Shown here piece after piece: positions 7,883-17,030 of a DNA stretch of 64,000 bases. Position numbers and translations under genes: made by a program. Origin of the DNA: a bacterium. Its GTDB lineage: Bacteria > SAR324 > XYD2-FULL-50-16. Numbering within the stretch: position 1 is the stretch's first letter; the number at the start of each line of letters is the position of its first letter. The DNA lies in assembly GCA_024275165.1 (NCBI GenBank), contig JAJRZQ010000025.1:62001-126000 (forward strand), read 5' to 3'. The notes beneath the pieces were generated by a model, which searched no databases, was not told where the DNA came from, and saw only the letters and a program-made list of their open reading frames with translations.

Positions 7883-9746
7883 ACTTTTCTTTTTTTGCCT
7901 GCTTTTGCTGCCCGCCCCCCTTTGGGCAAGTTATGCGCCCGGGCAAAAGGTGGTTTCCTTTCAAGCCCACCTCGACCCGGTAAACACGCGGGAGGGGGAA
8001 AACCTACGCTTGGTGGTTAAGGCGCGGATCAAGCCGGGGTGGCATATCTATTCGGTGATTCCCCAAGGGGAAGACGCCCCGCCTCCCACAAAGATAGACT
8101 ACCGGATTTTGCCCTTTGAATTCGACGGCCCCCTCTATGAGACCAAACCGGTAAAACGCTTTGACTCGGCTATTGGGCTCACTTTAGCCTACCACGAGCA
8201 GCAAGCCGTCTTTTATCAGAACTTTTGGGTTCCCGATGTGGATTTAGGCCCTTGGGACCTAGAAATCATTATCGTCTATCAGGCCTGCGACGCGCGCATC
8301 TGCCTGCCTCCCGTGGAAGAGACCCTGAGGATCCCCTTTGTGATGGAAGAAGGGGATATGCGAGAGGAGTACAAATCCCCCCAACGAGATATCGACCCGC
8401 TCTGGTCGAAGGGCATGGGCGGCACGGAGGCAAGCACCATCTGGGCCTTTTTGGGTTTGGCGGTCATGATGGGGCTCGCCAGCCTGGTCATGCCTTGTGT
8501 CTTCCCCATGATCCCCATTACGGTGACCTACTTTTCCAAACAAGCAGAAGGGAGCCACCGCCGCTTGCTGAAGCTCTCGGCCCTGTTCGGCTTAGGCATC
8601 ATGGGAACCTATACCGGTTTAGGGCTGGTGATCGCCGGTCTGTTCGGCGCCGGAACCGTGACCCGATTCGCCACCAATCCTTGGGTCAACCTAAGTATTG
8701 CCGGGCTTTTTATTCTCTTTGCCTTAAGCCTAATCGGACTGTTTCGGATTGATATTCCCGCCTCTTGGCAAAGTTACTTCGACCAGAAAGCCAGAAAGCT
8801 CGGTGGGGCCACCGGGGTTTTGCTGATGGGTTTTACCTTTACCCTAACCGCCTTTACCTGCACGGTGCAATTCGTGGGCACCTTGATGATCGCCGCCGCG
8901 GGGGGGGAATGGCTCTGGCCCTTGGTGGGCATGCTGGTGTACTCTTTTGTCTTTGCCTTTCCCTTTTTTCTCTTGGCTCTAGCCCCGGCCTTGGTGCAAC
9001 GGATGCAGGGCAAATCAGGGGAATGGATGGGCCGCAGCAAGGTGGTTTTGGGTATCTTGGAGCTGGCGGCAAGTTTAAAGTTTATCTCCAACGCGGACTT
9101 GGTCTGGCAGACCAACCGCTTAAGCCGAGACTTAAACCTGCAAATTTGGTTGGCCCTTTTGGGGGTCATTATTCTCTACCTGCTGTGGACGGGCTTGCGC
9201 CCTAAGCTTAATCGCTCTTTATGGCAATGGACAGCGGTCGGGGTTTTTACCCTCTTGCTCTATTGGACCAGTCAGGGGTTGGGCAATCATAGCTTGGGGG
9301 GAGTGGTCGATAGTCTTTTGCCGCCTCCTTCGGGCACGGCTCGTTTGAGCGGCGACTTTGCCAGTAAAGAAGAGGTGGAAGCCCTAACCTGGTATGACGA
9401 CCTCGATTTAGCCTTGCCCGCGGCCGCCTTGCGGGATAAACCGATCTTTGTGGAGTTTACGGGCTACACCTGTGTCAACTGCCGCTGGATGGAACAAAAT
9501 GTACTGGCGCAAAAACAGGTTCATGAACAACTCGCGAATGACTTTGTTTTGTTGCGCCTTTACACTGATGGAGGGGACCAGGCAGAACGCAACCAAGAGA
9601 TTCAAATCTCGCGCTACCGCACCGTGGCCCTGCCGCTCTATGCCATTATCGACCCAGAGGGGAGGGACTTGCGGCATTACATCGGCATGTCGCCGACTCT
9701 AGAAGAGTTTATCGCCTTTATGCGAGGGGATACAACTAAAGAATAA
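7866..9746 (+). CDS. dsbD: Thiol:disulfide interchange protein DsbD
   Basis: Inner-membrane protein that carries electrons from cytoplasmic thioredoxin to periplasmic disulfide isomerases and cytochrome c maturation. Start chosen at the ATG after AGGAGGAAGG, giving 626 residues with a signal peptide (MMMKFKLFFFCLLLLPAPLW). The N-terminal DsbD-alpha domain has YQACDARICLP. The membrane domain has the two redox cysteines in VMPCVFPM and FTCTVQFVG. The C-terminal thioredoxin-like domain has CVNC in EFTGYTCVNCRWM. All six cysteines are present. The many periplasmic c-type cytochromes encoded in this window would need such reductant. The start overlaps the yacG end by 17 bases. Confidence 0.95.
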   Translation: MMMKFKLFFFCLLLLPAPLWASYAPGQKVVSFQAHLDPVNTREGENLRLVVKARIKPGWHIYSVIPQGEDAPPPTKIDYRILPFEFDGPLYETKPVKRFDSAIGLTLAYHEQQAVFYQNFWVPDVDLGPWDLEIIIVYQACDARICLPPVEETLRIPFVMEEGDMREEYKSPQRDIDPLWSKGMGGTEASTIWAFLGLAVMMGLASLVMPCVFPMIPITVTYFSKQAEGSHRRLLKLSALFGLGIMGTYTGLGLVIAGLFGAGTVTRFATNPWVNLSIAGLFILFALSLIGLFRIDIPASWQSYFDQKARKLGGATGVLLMGFTFTLTAFTCTVQFVGTLMIAAAGGEWLWPLVGMLVYSFVFAFPFFLLALAPALVQRMQGKSGEWMGRSKVVLGILELAASLKFISNADLVWQTNRLSRDLNLQIWLALLGVIILYLLWTGLRPKLNRSLWQWTAVGVFTLLLYWTSQGLGNHSLGGVVDSLLPPPSGTARLSGDFASKEEVEALTWYDDLDLALPAAALRDKPIFVEFTGYTCVNCRWMEQNVLAQKQVHEQLANDFVLLRLYTDGGDQAERNQEIQISRYRTVALPLYAIIDPEGRDLRHYIGMSPTLEEFIAFMRGDTTKE

Positions 9747-9759
9747 CAAGTTGACGCGC

Positions 9760-10284
9760 CTATTTAAGGGCATTGTCTTGGAGTTCAAAGAGTTGTTCCA
9801 GTTGCTTGTCGCTCCGCTGTTCGCTGCTGAACCTCAAAATGACGGGCCGCACCAAGTCTAAATAATCTTGGGTCGAAAGCCGCAAGAGGTCGTTGAGATA
9901 ACCGGTGTTGCAGGTCATTTCAGCCTGCTTTGCCAAGGCCTCGGCCAAAAAGACCTTCATCCCCCAAAGGACCCCAAAGGGGGGGGAGGCCCCAACCTCG
10001 CAATCGGGAAAGCGGTACACGAATTCATCCTCTTTGACCAACTCCACCAGCTTAGCCCGGGCTCCTTTACGAATTTGTTCCAAGTCCGCCTGCATGGAGG
10101 CGGGCAACACCGCCATCACCAATTACCCATCAAGCCGCAAAATCAAGGTTTTAGCCAATGCCCGACCCGATACATGCGCCGCTTCGGCCACTTCTAAGGC
10201 CGTATAAGCGGGGGAATGCAGAATCAAGCGGTATTTAATGCCCTTTTTATCTAAAAAGCTTTTTAATTTTTCTACAATCATCAT
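9760..10284 (-). pseudogene. YbaK/ProX-type aminoacyl-tRNA deacylase, interrupted by in-frame TAA
   Basis: The family hydrolyses mischarged tRNAs (Cys- or Ala-tRNA(Pro)). The N-terminal part (10284 to 10126) starts after GGAGGT and reads [20 protein letters not shown], then [17 protein letters not shown], which includes the catalytic lysine region AKTL. A TAA at 10125-10123 then interrupts the frame. The same frame continues at once with LVMAVLPASMQADLE and runs to 9760, including DCEVGASPPFG, a typical region of this fold. The joined length (about 174 codons) is normal for the family. One base change (for example from AAA, GAA or CAA) explains the break. Either a recent nonsense mutation, a sequence error, or two separately translated pieces; a restart codon (TTG, GTG, ATG) follows directly. 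Confidence 0.85.
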
Positions 10285-10301
10285 ACCTCCAATTACAACT
10301 T

Positions 10302-10550
10302 CTAGCCCCACTTTTGGGCAAGGTAGTTGTAGATCAACGCAAAACAGAACCCCCCAACCAGAGCGTCGAGAAAAGCCCAAACCAGGCCGATTACACTGCC
10401 CAAGGGGCTGACTTGGTAACCAAGATAAAAATTTCCGACCCAGTTCAGGCTAAAATCGCCCTGCCACAGGGCGAGCCAGGTCAAAGTAAACAACCCCGCT
10501 CCCGCAAAGAGCCCACAGGTCAAACCAAAGGCTTTTGGATGGAGTTTCAT
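10302..10550 (-). CDS. Small membrane protein (holin-annotated family)
   Basis: 82 residues with two or three hydrophobic segments: [20 protein letters not shown], then a short periplasmic-type loop [13 protein letters not shown], then [20 protein letters not shown] and the end YNYLAQKWG. Similar short proteins with GY.VS..G...GL.WAF.D.....G..FA..YN are often labelled 'bacteriophage holin' in databases, but no phage context exists here and lysis is unlikely. GGAGGAACTC precedes the ATG. It lies 17 bases upstream of the deacylase gene on the same strand and may be cotranscribed with it. Real function unknown. Confidence 0.65.
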   Translation of the reverse strand: MKLHPKAFGLTCGLFAGAGLFTLTWLALWQGDFSLNWVGNFYLGYQVSPLGSVIGLVWAFLDALVGGFCFALIYNYLAQKWG

Positions 10551-10625
10551 GAGTTCCTCCTAGATTTAAATCCGCATAATTACCTATGCTTAACCTAGCA
10601 CAATCACGAAAGAAATGAAAATATT

Positions 10626-11261
10626 TTATTGAGGTAAATCAGCGTAAAATTGACAATAGGTCTGGATACAGCAGTCGTCGCAGAGTGGTTTTCTAGCTTT
10701 GCAGATATAGCGACCATGCAAAATCAGCAGGTGATGCGCTTTGGGGCGAGCCCATTTGGGCACCACCTTGAGCAAGCTGGGTTCGGTGCTTTGGGGATTT
10801 TTGGTTTTCACCAGTCCCAAGCGGTTGGAGAGGCGAAAGACATGGGTATCCACCGGGATGGTGGGCTCTCCAAAGGCGATGTTCAAAACCACTCCCGCTG
10901 TTTTGGCGCCCACCCCGGCTAGGGCTTCCAGTTCCTTTCTGGTGTTGGGGACTTGTCCTTGATGTTGTTCGACTAAAGAGCGGCAGCAGCTTGCCAGGTT
11001 TTTGGCCTTGCCGTTAAAGAGGCCGATGGATTGGATGAAGGGGCGAATCCCCTCTTCACCAAGCTCCAGCATGGCTTGAGGCGTAGGAGCTCGGGCAAAG
11101 AGGGCGGGGGTGACCCGGTTGACCGATTGGTCTGTTGCTTGGGCAGAGAGGATGACCGCCACCAGCAATTCAAAGTGATTGCCATATCGCAGGTCCGATT
11201 GAGGGTTCGGGTGGGCGGTGTTTAAGGCTTGAAAAAGGGCCTCGATTGAATTGGCGTTCAC
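10626..11261 (-). CDS. nth: Endonuclease III (DNA glycosylase/AP lyase)
   Basis: Base excision repair enzyme for oxidised pyrimidines. The 211-residue protein has the helix-hairpin-helix with the catalytic lysine in LAGVGAKTAGVVL (about 118), the catalytic aspartate in VDTHVFRLSNR (about 136) and the C-terminal [4Fe-4S] site with exact C-x6-C-x2-C-x5-C spacing. The start is GTG, supported by GAGGAG eight bases upstream; it is 5 bases after the lysC stop, so the two are likely in one transcript. Confidence 0.95.
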   Translation of the reverse strand: MNANSIEALFQALNTAHPNPQSDLRYGNHFELLVAVILSAQATDQSVNRVTPALFARAPTPQAMLELGEEGIRPFIQSIGLFNGKAKNLASCCRSLVEQHQGQVPNTRKELEALAGVGAKTAGVVLNIAFGEPTIPVDTHVFRLSNRLGLVKTKNPQSTEPSLLKVVPKWARPKAHHLLILHGRYICKARKPLCDDCCIQTYCQFYADLPQ

Positions 11262-11266
11262 CTTGA

Positions 11267-12655
11267 TTACTCCTCTTCAATCATCGCGTGGACTACGGCC
11301 AAAGCCTTGTCTGCGTCGATATCCCGAATGGCGCAGGAGATGTTGATTTCACTGGCCCCCTGGCTGATCACCTCGATATTGATCCCCGCCTCGGCAAGTC
11401 GGCTAAACATCCTGCCCGAAACTCCCACCTTGTGCCGCATCCCGCGGCCCACTAAACTTAAGATAGCCATGTTTTTTTTCACCGTTACTTGCCCTAGGGT
11501 TTTCAACTCCTCCAAGGCGGGCTGAAATTCCTGATGCTCGGCTAAGGTCATGGAGATATTGACCTCGCTGGTAGCGATCATATCAATCACGATTTCATGC
11601 CGATTTAAAACCGTAAACACTTTGGTCATAAACCCATAGGCCATCAACATACGGTTGGAATAAAGGTTGATGAGGGTGACCCCTCGCTTGATCGTCACCG
11701 CCGTGGGGCGGTGGTCTCTATTTTTTTGCGTTAGGGGCCGAGGGTCGATTAAGGTGCCTGGTTTGGAGGGGTCAAAGGTGTTTTTGATGCGCACGGGGAT
11801 CAGTTCCCTCGTCACCTGTTCCATGGTAAAGGGATGAATCACCTCGGAACCGTAATAGGTTAGTTCCAAGGCCTCTTCCGGGCTGATGGAAGGTAGCACC
11901 TTGGCGGTTTTCACCTTATTGGGGTCCGCGGAAAAAATTCCATCCACCTCTTTCCAAATCTGCAATTCCGTTGCCTTGCAACCGGCAGCGATTAAGGCGG
12001 CGGTGAAATCGGTATATCCTCGACCAATGGAGCGGATAATCCCCCCCTCGACAAAGCCAAAAAACCCAGTGATCACCGGCACCTTGCTCCCGCACTCCGC
12101 TAAGCGCCCGCAGATTTCAGTTTGCAGGTAAACGCAAAATTCAAGACTTACTTCTTTGAATTTTTTGGAAATTATATTTTCTAGATTGACAAACTCCGCG
12201 TCAACCCCCAAGGAGTTGAGTAAGGCGGTAAAAATTCTCGCTGCCAGCTTTTCGCCTAGACTGACAATGACATCGTTGCTGCGAGGGCTGATCTCCCCAA
12301 TCACCGCGATGGCGTCCAAGAAAGATTTTAATTGATGAAAATCCTCACGAACCTCTTCTTGGACCAGCCCTTGAATTCGCCGATCCTTCACCGCTTCTTG
12401 GATGGTGGATAAATGCCGCTCTTCGAGATGGTCGATAAACTTATAATAGGTGCCCCCATGAATCGCCGCCTCGGCAGCGGCTAAGAGCTGGCTGGTGGTG
12501 CCTTCGGTCTTGACTTTGCTGCTCATGGCACTGAGAACGATGGCGACCTGATTCCCCTCTGCCAAAGTGCTTTTGACAATCTCCGCCACATTTATTAATC
12601 GTTCCGCGGTTCCAATAGAGGTTCCGCCGAATTTTTGCACCAACAATTTTTTCAT
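11267..12655 (-). CDS. lysC: Aspartate kinase (monofunctional)
   Basis: Phosphorylates aspartate, first step to lysine, threonine and methionine. 462 residues: the kinase domain starts with KFGGTS (8-13) and contains the GRGYTDFTAAL segment and the EVDGIFSADPN segment; two ACT domains follow, the last with VGRGMRHKVGVSGRMFSRL and the INIEVISQGASEINIS motif. Such ACT domains usually mediate feedback inhibition by lysine and/or threonine. The length and absence of a homoserine dehydrogenase domain point to the single-function LysC/ThrA2 class similar to E. coli LysC. It follows the PBP1A gene after a 73-base gap with a possible terminator. Confidence 0.94.
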   Translation of the reverse strand: MKKLLVQKFGGTSIGTAERLINVAEIVKSTLAEGNQVAIVLSAMSSKVKTEGTTSQLLAAAEAAIHGGTYYKFIDHLEERHLSTIQEAVKDRRIQGLVQEEVREDFHQLKSFLDAIAVIGEISPRSNDVIVSLGEKLAARIFTALLNSLGVDAEFVNLENIISKKFKEVSLEFCVYLQTEICGRLAECGSKVPVITGFFGFVEGGIIRSIGRGYTDFTAALIAAGCKATELQIWKEVDGIFSADPNKVKTAKVLPSISPEEALELTYYGSEVIHPFTMEQVTRELIPVRIKNTFDPSKPGTLIDPRPLTQKNRDHRPTAVTIKRGVTLINLYSNRMLMAYGFMTKVFTVLNRHEIVIDMIATSEVNISMTLAEHQEFQPALEELKTLGQVTVKKNMAILSLVGRGMRHKVGVSGRMFSRLAEAGINIEVISQGASEINISCAIRDIDADKALAVVHAMIEEE

Positions 12656-12664
12656 TTCTCTATC

Positions 12665-12705
12665 AAAAAAAGAGTTAACAAGACCGAGTTGAAAGGGGCT
12701 CTTTC
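12665..12705 (-). terminator. Possible rho-independent terminator after PBP1A gene
   Basis: On the minus strand AAAGAG pairs with CTCTTT and a run of seven T follows. The stem is short and the loop long (about 24 bases), so it would be weak. It would separate the scpB-proB-PBP1A transcript from lysC-nth. Confidence 0.35.
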
Positions 12706-12728
12706 ATTGTGTTTCGCAGGGGGAAGGC

Positions 12729-15257
12729 TTATAATTCTTCATCATAGGCCGCTTCTCCGGCTGAAGGTTCCGCCTCCGGGGGGAGGTCGTCGATCTCTTG
12801 TTCATGGCAGGCCACGGGCGCCGTTCCCGCGGCGAAATATTCAAAATAAGCGGTGGGGTTGCCTTCGCAATCGAGCAGGCCCGTTGAGGGGACGACCTTC
12901 ACCATTTGAATGCTATCGGGCTGCCTAAAGGGCTCGATCGGGTAATTGGCCACCGCGGATTGCATATAGTTCAGCCACACGGGCAAGGCGGTACGGCTCC
13001 CCGTTTCGAGTTCGCCGAGCGTTTTATGATTGTCGTCAAAACCCATGTAAACCCCGGTCATGAGTTGCGGCACCATCCCCATAAACCAAGCGTCGGTATA
13101 GTTGTTGGTGGTGCCCGTCTTGCCCGCTACGGGCCGCCCCAAGGCCCTGGCCCGCACGCCCGTACCGTACAGCACCGCGTCCCGTAAGGTAATGGTGGTT
13201 AAAAAAGCCACATCGGGGTCTAAGACCTGTTCCCCTTCTTGGGCAAGGTTTTCTTCCAAAACCTTGCCGTCCCGGGTGGTTACCTTACGAATATAACGGG
13301 GGTAAACCAGCTTCCCCCCATTGAGAAAAATCGCATAGGTTTTTACCATCTCGGCCAAGGTGACGCTGGCCGTGCCTAAGCCGATGGTCAGGTCGTCGGG
13401 CAATTCGGCCTTCATGCCCAGCTTGCGGGCATGCTCAATGATCCGTTCCGGGGTCAGACTCATCGAAAGGCGAATGGTGGGGATGTTTTTCGAATGGATC
13501 AAGGCCTCTTTTAAGGGCATGCGCCCCTTAAATCCCTTGGAAAAGTTGCCGGGCCGCCAATCGGAACCCTTAATCACCAAGGGGGTATCTTCCAAGGGGG
13601 TAACCCGGGTATAACCTTCTTGAAAAGCCAGAGAATATAAAATCGGTTTAAAACTACTCCCCGGCTGCCTGCGCGACTGGGTCGCCCGATTGAATTCGCT
13701 TTCGCGAAAATCATAACCGCCGCTCAAGACCCGGACCCCTCCGCTGAAGGGCTCCATGGAAAACAAGGCTCCATTGGCTTTGGGCCGCTGGTACAAAGCA
13801 AGGGAAAAGGCCTGGGCCGAGGGCAAATAGTCATCCACGGAAAGCTCGATCACATCCCCTACTTTTAAGATTTTACGCAAATCTCTCAGTTTGGTTTTCC
13901 AACTCAGAGGATGCTCGTAATCCACCGGCCTGGCCCATTCCATCCCCCGCAGATAAATCGTGCCTTGATGTGGGCCCAACTCCACCAAGGCTTTGGTCGC
14001 GGAAAGCTCTGAAACCACACCCGTTACCTGACCCCCAATGGTAAAGTGATTGGCTTGGGTCAATTCTTTAAGCTTGCTGGAGTAAAGGTGTTCTGCATGT
14101 TGTTTTTCTTCGGCAGGCAAAGCGTCAAAGCGGGCCTGGTTGAGCCCCGTCTCTTCTGCGAAGAATTCTTGGTCCATGGCGAGGTTCACCTCTTCCCAGA
14201 GATTGCCCATGGGGCCGCGGTAGCCCTGGCGCCGATCATGGGCGTCCAACCCGGCTACCAAGGCCATTTGCGCGGCAACCTGCTGCTCTAAATCCATCTC
14301 GGTATAAACTTGCAAGCCCCCTTGATAAAGCTGCTCCATGCCGTATTGATCGAGAATATACTGACGAATATGCTCTGTATAATAACTCGCTTCGTTCGCG
14401 TCTTGGTTTTTATTCAGTTTGAGGCGAATGGGGGAGGATTTCGCCTCCAGATACTCCACTTTGGTGATGAAATTCTCTTTGTACATTGCCGCCAGCACGA
14501 GGTTGCGCCGTCGGAGAGCGTTTTTTTTGCTGGAAGTCGGTGCCCAGCGGCTTGGGGCTTGGGGCAGGCCTGCCAGTAAAGCCACTTCTTGCAGGTTTAA
14601 GTCGCCCGCGCTTTTGGAAAAATATCCCTGCGCCGCTGCTTCTAAACCATAAGAGCCGTGGCCGAAGTAGGTCTTGTTTAAATAAAGTTCCAAGATTTCT
14701 TTTTTGGTAAAACGCATCTCCATCTGCACGGCAAGCAACAATTCCTTGATTTTGCGGATCAGCTTTTTTTCCGTACTCAGCAAAAACATCTTGGCGGTCT
14801 GCTGGGTTAAGGTACTGGCTCCCTGCACAAAGCTCAAATGAGCCACATCCACAATCAAGGCCTTGATGATGCGGATGGGGTCCACTCCGAAGTGATAATA
14901 AAAGCGGCTGTCTTCAATGGCCAGCAAAGCTTGGATCATCTGGGGGGGGACCTGTTTATAGGGAATCAAGACCCTGCGCTTGGTGTAAAACTCGGTCACC
15001 AGGCGGCCATTTCGATCATAGACCTGCGTGGGCAGGTCGTATTGGGGGCGTTCTAATTGCTCTAAACTGGGTAAGGTCAAAGAGAGGATATACAAAAAAA
15101 TCAAGAGCAAGGCCGTGCCCACTAAGGTAAACCATCCCATGGTCAGCAACAGCGCGGCCCGCTTGGGCTTACGGCGCTCTAGGGCTAAAAACCAGGCCCA
15201 ATAGGGCGCTGTTTTTTCTACAAGTAGGGCCTTGACCCTGAAATAATAGTTCTTCAT
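12729..15257 (-). CDS. mrcA: Class A penicillin-binding protein 1A
   Basis: Bifunctional peptidoglycan glycosyltransferase/transpeptidase anchored in the inner membrane. 842 residues: one N-terminal membrane helix (about 34-59), GT51 domain with EDSRFYYHFGVDPIRI (catalytic Glu near 111) and GASTLTQQTAKMFLL, an OB-like insert typical of PBP1A, then the transpeptidase with the active serine in PGSSFKP (about 534), SxN in HSKNIPTIRL and KTG in VAGKTGTTNNYTDAWFMG (about 712). The C-terminal tail is acidic. The ATG overlaps the proB stop by one base. All catalytic residues are present. Confidence 0.95.
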   Translation of the reverse strand: MKNYYFRVKALLVEKTAPYWAWFLALERRKPKRAALLLTMGWFTLVGTALLLIFLYILSLTLPSLEQLERPQYDLPTQVYDRNGRLVTEFYTKRRVLIPYKQVPPQMIQALLAIEDSRFYYHFGVDPIRIIKALIVDVAHLSFVQGASTLTQQTAKMFLLSTEKKLIRKIKELLLAVQMEMRFTKKEILELYLNKTYFGHGSYGLEAAAQGYFSKSAGDLNLQEVALLAGLPQAPSRWAPTSSKKNALRRRNLVLAAMYKENFITKVEYLEAKSSPIRLKLNKNQDANEASYYTEHIRQYILDQYGMEQLYQGGLQVYTEMDLEQQVAAQMALVAGLDAHDRRQGYRGPMGNLWEEVNLAMDQEFFAEETGLNQARFDALPAEEKQHAEHLYSSKLKELTQANHFTIGGQVTGVVSELSATKALVELGPHQGTIYLRGMEWARPVDYEHPLSWKTKLRDLRKILKVGDVIELSVDDYLPSAQAFSLALYQRPKANGALFSMEPFSGGVRVLSGGYDFRESEFNRATQSRRQPGSSFKPILYSLAFQEGYTRVTPLEDTPLVIKGSDWRPGNFSKGFKGRMPLKEALIHSKNIPTIRLSMSLTPERIIEHARKLGMKAELPDDLTIGLGTASVTLAEMVKTYAIFLNGGKLVYPRYIRKVTTRDGKVLEENLAQEGEQVLDPDVAFLTTITLRDAVLYGTGVRARALGRPVAGKTGTTNNYTDAWFMGMVPQLMTGVYMGFDDNHKTLGELETGSRTALPVWLNYMQSAVANYPIEPFRQPDSIQMVKVVPSTGLLDCEGNPTAYFEYFAAGTAPVACHEQEIDDLPPEAEPSAGEAAYDEEL

Positions 15258-16336
15258 CAGAGCAGATAAAGGTGGTTCGCGTGGATTACGATGGTGTTTT
15301 GAGGTTTATGCTTTTGCAGCCATTGGCCGATCTCCGGACTTGCTTGGTTGACCAAACCGGCACCGAGACGAATGCCCTTTTCATTTTGAATCAAGACGAC
15401 CTCTTTAGCGGCAAAATCCCCCCGGGCCTCGATTAAACCAACCGCCAAAAGGCTTTTTCTTGCTTTAAGGGCTTTTTCCGCGCCGCCATCAACGACTAAG
15501 GTGCCTTTATTTTGCGCCGCGGTCTGCACCCATTTGCCGTGAGCGGTCAGCTTGAGCCGCTTGCCTTGGGGGCGGAAATGCGTTCCTCCCCTTCCTTGTT
15601 GAATGGCAGAAAGGAGGCAATGGGACTTTTTCCCCGCTGTTACCCGGGTGGGGATACCGTAAGAGGTCGCCAGTTCGGCCGCTTTGAGCTTCGAATACAT
15701 CCCCCCCGTGCCGCCCTTGGCAAAACTGTCTTCACACATGGCCCACATCGCGGGGGTGATCTCTTCCACCTCTTCAATGAGGGTGGCTGCGGGATGAAGA
15801 TGAGGGTCGGCGGTAAAAAACCCTTCAATATCACTTAAGATAATCAACTGATCGACTTCCAGCAAGATCGCCGTTAAGGCGGCGAGTTGGTCGTTATCCC
15901 CAAAACTGTATTCGGCGTACGAAACCACATCGTTTTCATTGATAATGGGTAAAACCCCGTGGGCGAGCAGGTTTTCTAAAGTGGTTTTGATATTGTTGTA
16001 GCTGGTGGGGTCGTGAAAATCCTTCCGGGTCAGCAATGCCTGGGCGGGCATGACCCCCTGCTCGCGCAGAAAGTCGCCATAGACTTGAAAGATTCGCCCC
16101 TGGCCCACGGCAGAGAGCATCTGTTTTCTGATCAAGGGATCTTGTACCGTCGAAAATTCAAAAAACTCCCGCCCTGCTCCGTTGGCCCCCGAACTCACTA
16201 AAACAACCTCATAACCCTCTTTTTTCAAGGTGAGGATCTGTTCGGTCAGATCGGCCATGATGTTGTAATCGAGGCGACCATTGGCACGGGTCAATACATT
16301 GGTTCCCACCTTGACTAAAATTCTATCCTTCTTCAT
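15257..16336 (-). CDS. proB: Glutamate 5-kinase
   Basis: First step of proline synthesis: phosphorylates L-glutamate. 359 residues with an amino-acid-kinase domain (ILVKVGTNVL at 5-14; ALLTRKDFHDPTSYNN; PIINENDVV; FGDNDQLAALTA; GTGGMYSKLKAAELA) and a C-terminal PUA domain (from about 275, with VVDGGAEKALKARKSLLAVG). It overlaps scpB by 14 bases and the PBP1A gene by one, so the three are translationally coupled. No proA or obgE gene is adjacent, unlike the common obgE-proB-proA arrangement. Confidence 0.95.
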   Translation of the reverse strand: MKKDRILVKVGTNVLTRANGRLDYNIMADLTEQILTLKKEGYEVVLVSSGANGAGREFFEFSTVQDPLIRKQMLSAVGQGRIFQVYGDFLREQGVMPAQALLTRKDFHDPTSYNNIKTTLENLLAHGVLPIINENDVVSYAEYSFGDNDQLAALTAILLEVDQLIILSDIEGFFTADPHLHPAATLIEEVEEITPAMWAMCEDSFAKGGTGGMYSKLKAAELATSYGIPTRVTAGKKSHCLLSAIQQGRGGTHFRPQGKRLKLTAHGKWVQTAAQNKGTLVVDGGAEKALKARKSLLAVGLIEARGDFAAKEVVLIQNEKGIRLGAGLVNQASPEIGQWLQKHKPQNTIVIHANHLYLL

Positions 16337-16967
16337 GACTGGGCTCTAAGGTTTGCGGGGTCGCGGTGGACTCTAAGAGATCAAAATCCTCCGGTAGGGG
16401 GAGGTCTTGAAGCTTTTGAAAACCAAAAACCTCTAAAAAGAGCTTGCTCGTGCCGTAGATCAGGGGCCTACCGGGGATGTCCTTCTTGCCTTGAATCCGA
16501 ATCAACCCCTTATCCAGCAAACTTTTTAAGGCATAACTGGCATCTACCCCACGCACCTCTTCCACCTCCGCTTTGGTGATCGGCTGCTTGTAGGCCACCA
16601 CGGATAGGGTTTCCAAAGCCGAAACACTTAAACGCAAGGGTTTGATTTCTTTCGCTTGTACAATCCAAGGTTGGAAGGCTGCCAAGGTATGCAGCAGGTA
16701 CCCGTTCGCGGTTTTTTCCAAACAAAAGGCGCGGTTGTGCTTTGCGTAAAACTGACTCAATTCCTCTAGCGCTTTTTTCACCTCGGTTTTTTCCGCGCCG
16801 GAAAGTTTACCCAATTCGGCTAGAGTTAAAGGTTTGGCATGAGCGAAGAGAACCGCTTCGATAATCTGACTGACAGGGGGCGCGACCAAGTCTTCTCCTT
16901 TGAAGATGCATCCTTGTTTTTCTATCAGCCTTTCATTATCTTCGTCCAGAGCGCAAAGGCTCTGCAT
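16323..16967 (-). CDS. scpB: Segregation and condensation protein B
   Basis: Partner of SMC and ScpA in chromosome condensation; two winged-helix domains. Recognisable parts are IIEAVLFAHAKPLTLAELG, LRLSVSALETLSVVAYKQP, ITKAEVEEVRGVDASYALK and IQGKKDIPGRPLIYGTSKLF. The frame is open up to 17078, but that would overlap the divergent carbonic anhydrase gene; the ATG at 16967 gives 214 residues and avoids it. No strong Shine-Dalgarno sequence is visible at either. scpA is not next to it here. It leads the minus-strand transcript with proB and the PBP1A gene. Confidence 0.9.
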   Translation of the reverse strand: MQSLCALDEDNERLIEKQGCIFKGEDLVAPPVSQIIEAVLFAHAKPLTLAELGKLSGAEKTEVKKALEELSQFYAKHNRAFCLEKTANGYLLHTLAAFQPWIVQAKEIKPLRLSVSALETLSVVAYKQPITKAEVEEVRGVDASYALKSLLDKGLIRIQGKKDIPGRPLIYGTSKLFLEVFGFQKLQDLPLPEDFDLLESTATPQTLEPSHEEG

Positions 16968-17030
16968 GGACAGAAGCCCCACTATCGGGTAGGTTAAGGA
17001 ATCTTTAGGCAATCTAGATTGAGAAAAAGC

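Noticed and set aside
10302-10550. Prophage holin
   Set aside because: The database-style label exists for similar proteins, but no lysin, portal or other phage genes are near.
10314-10598. Plus-strand frame of 94 codons in the holin-like region
   Set aside because: It is antisense to a clear small membrane protein gene with a good Shine-Dalgarno; no family features.
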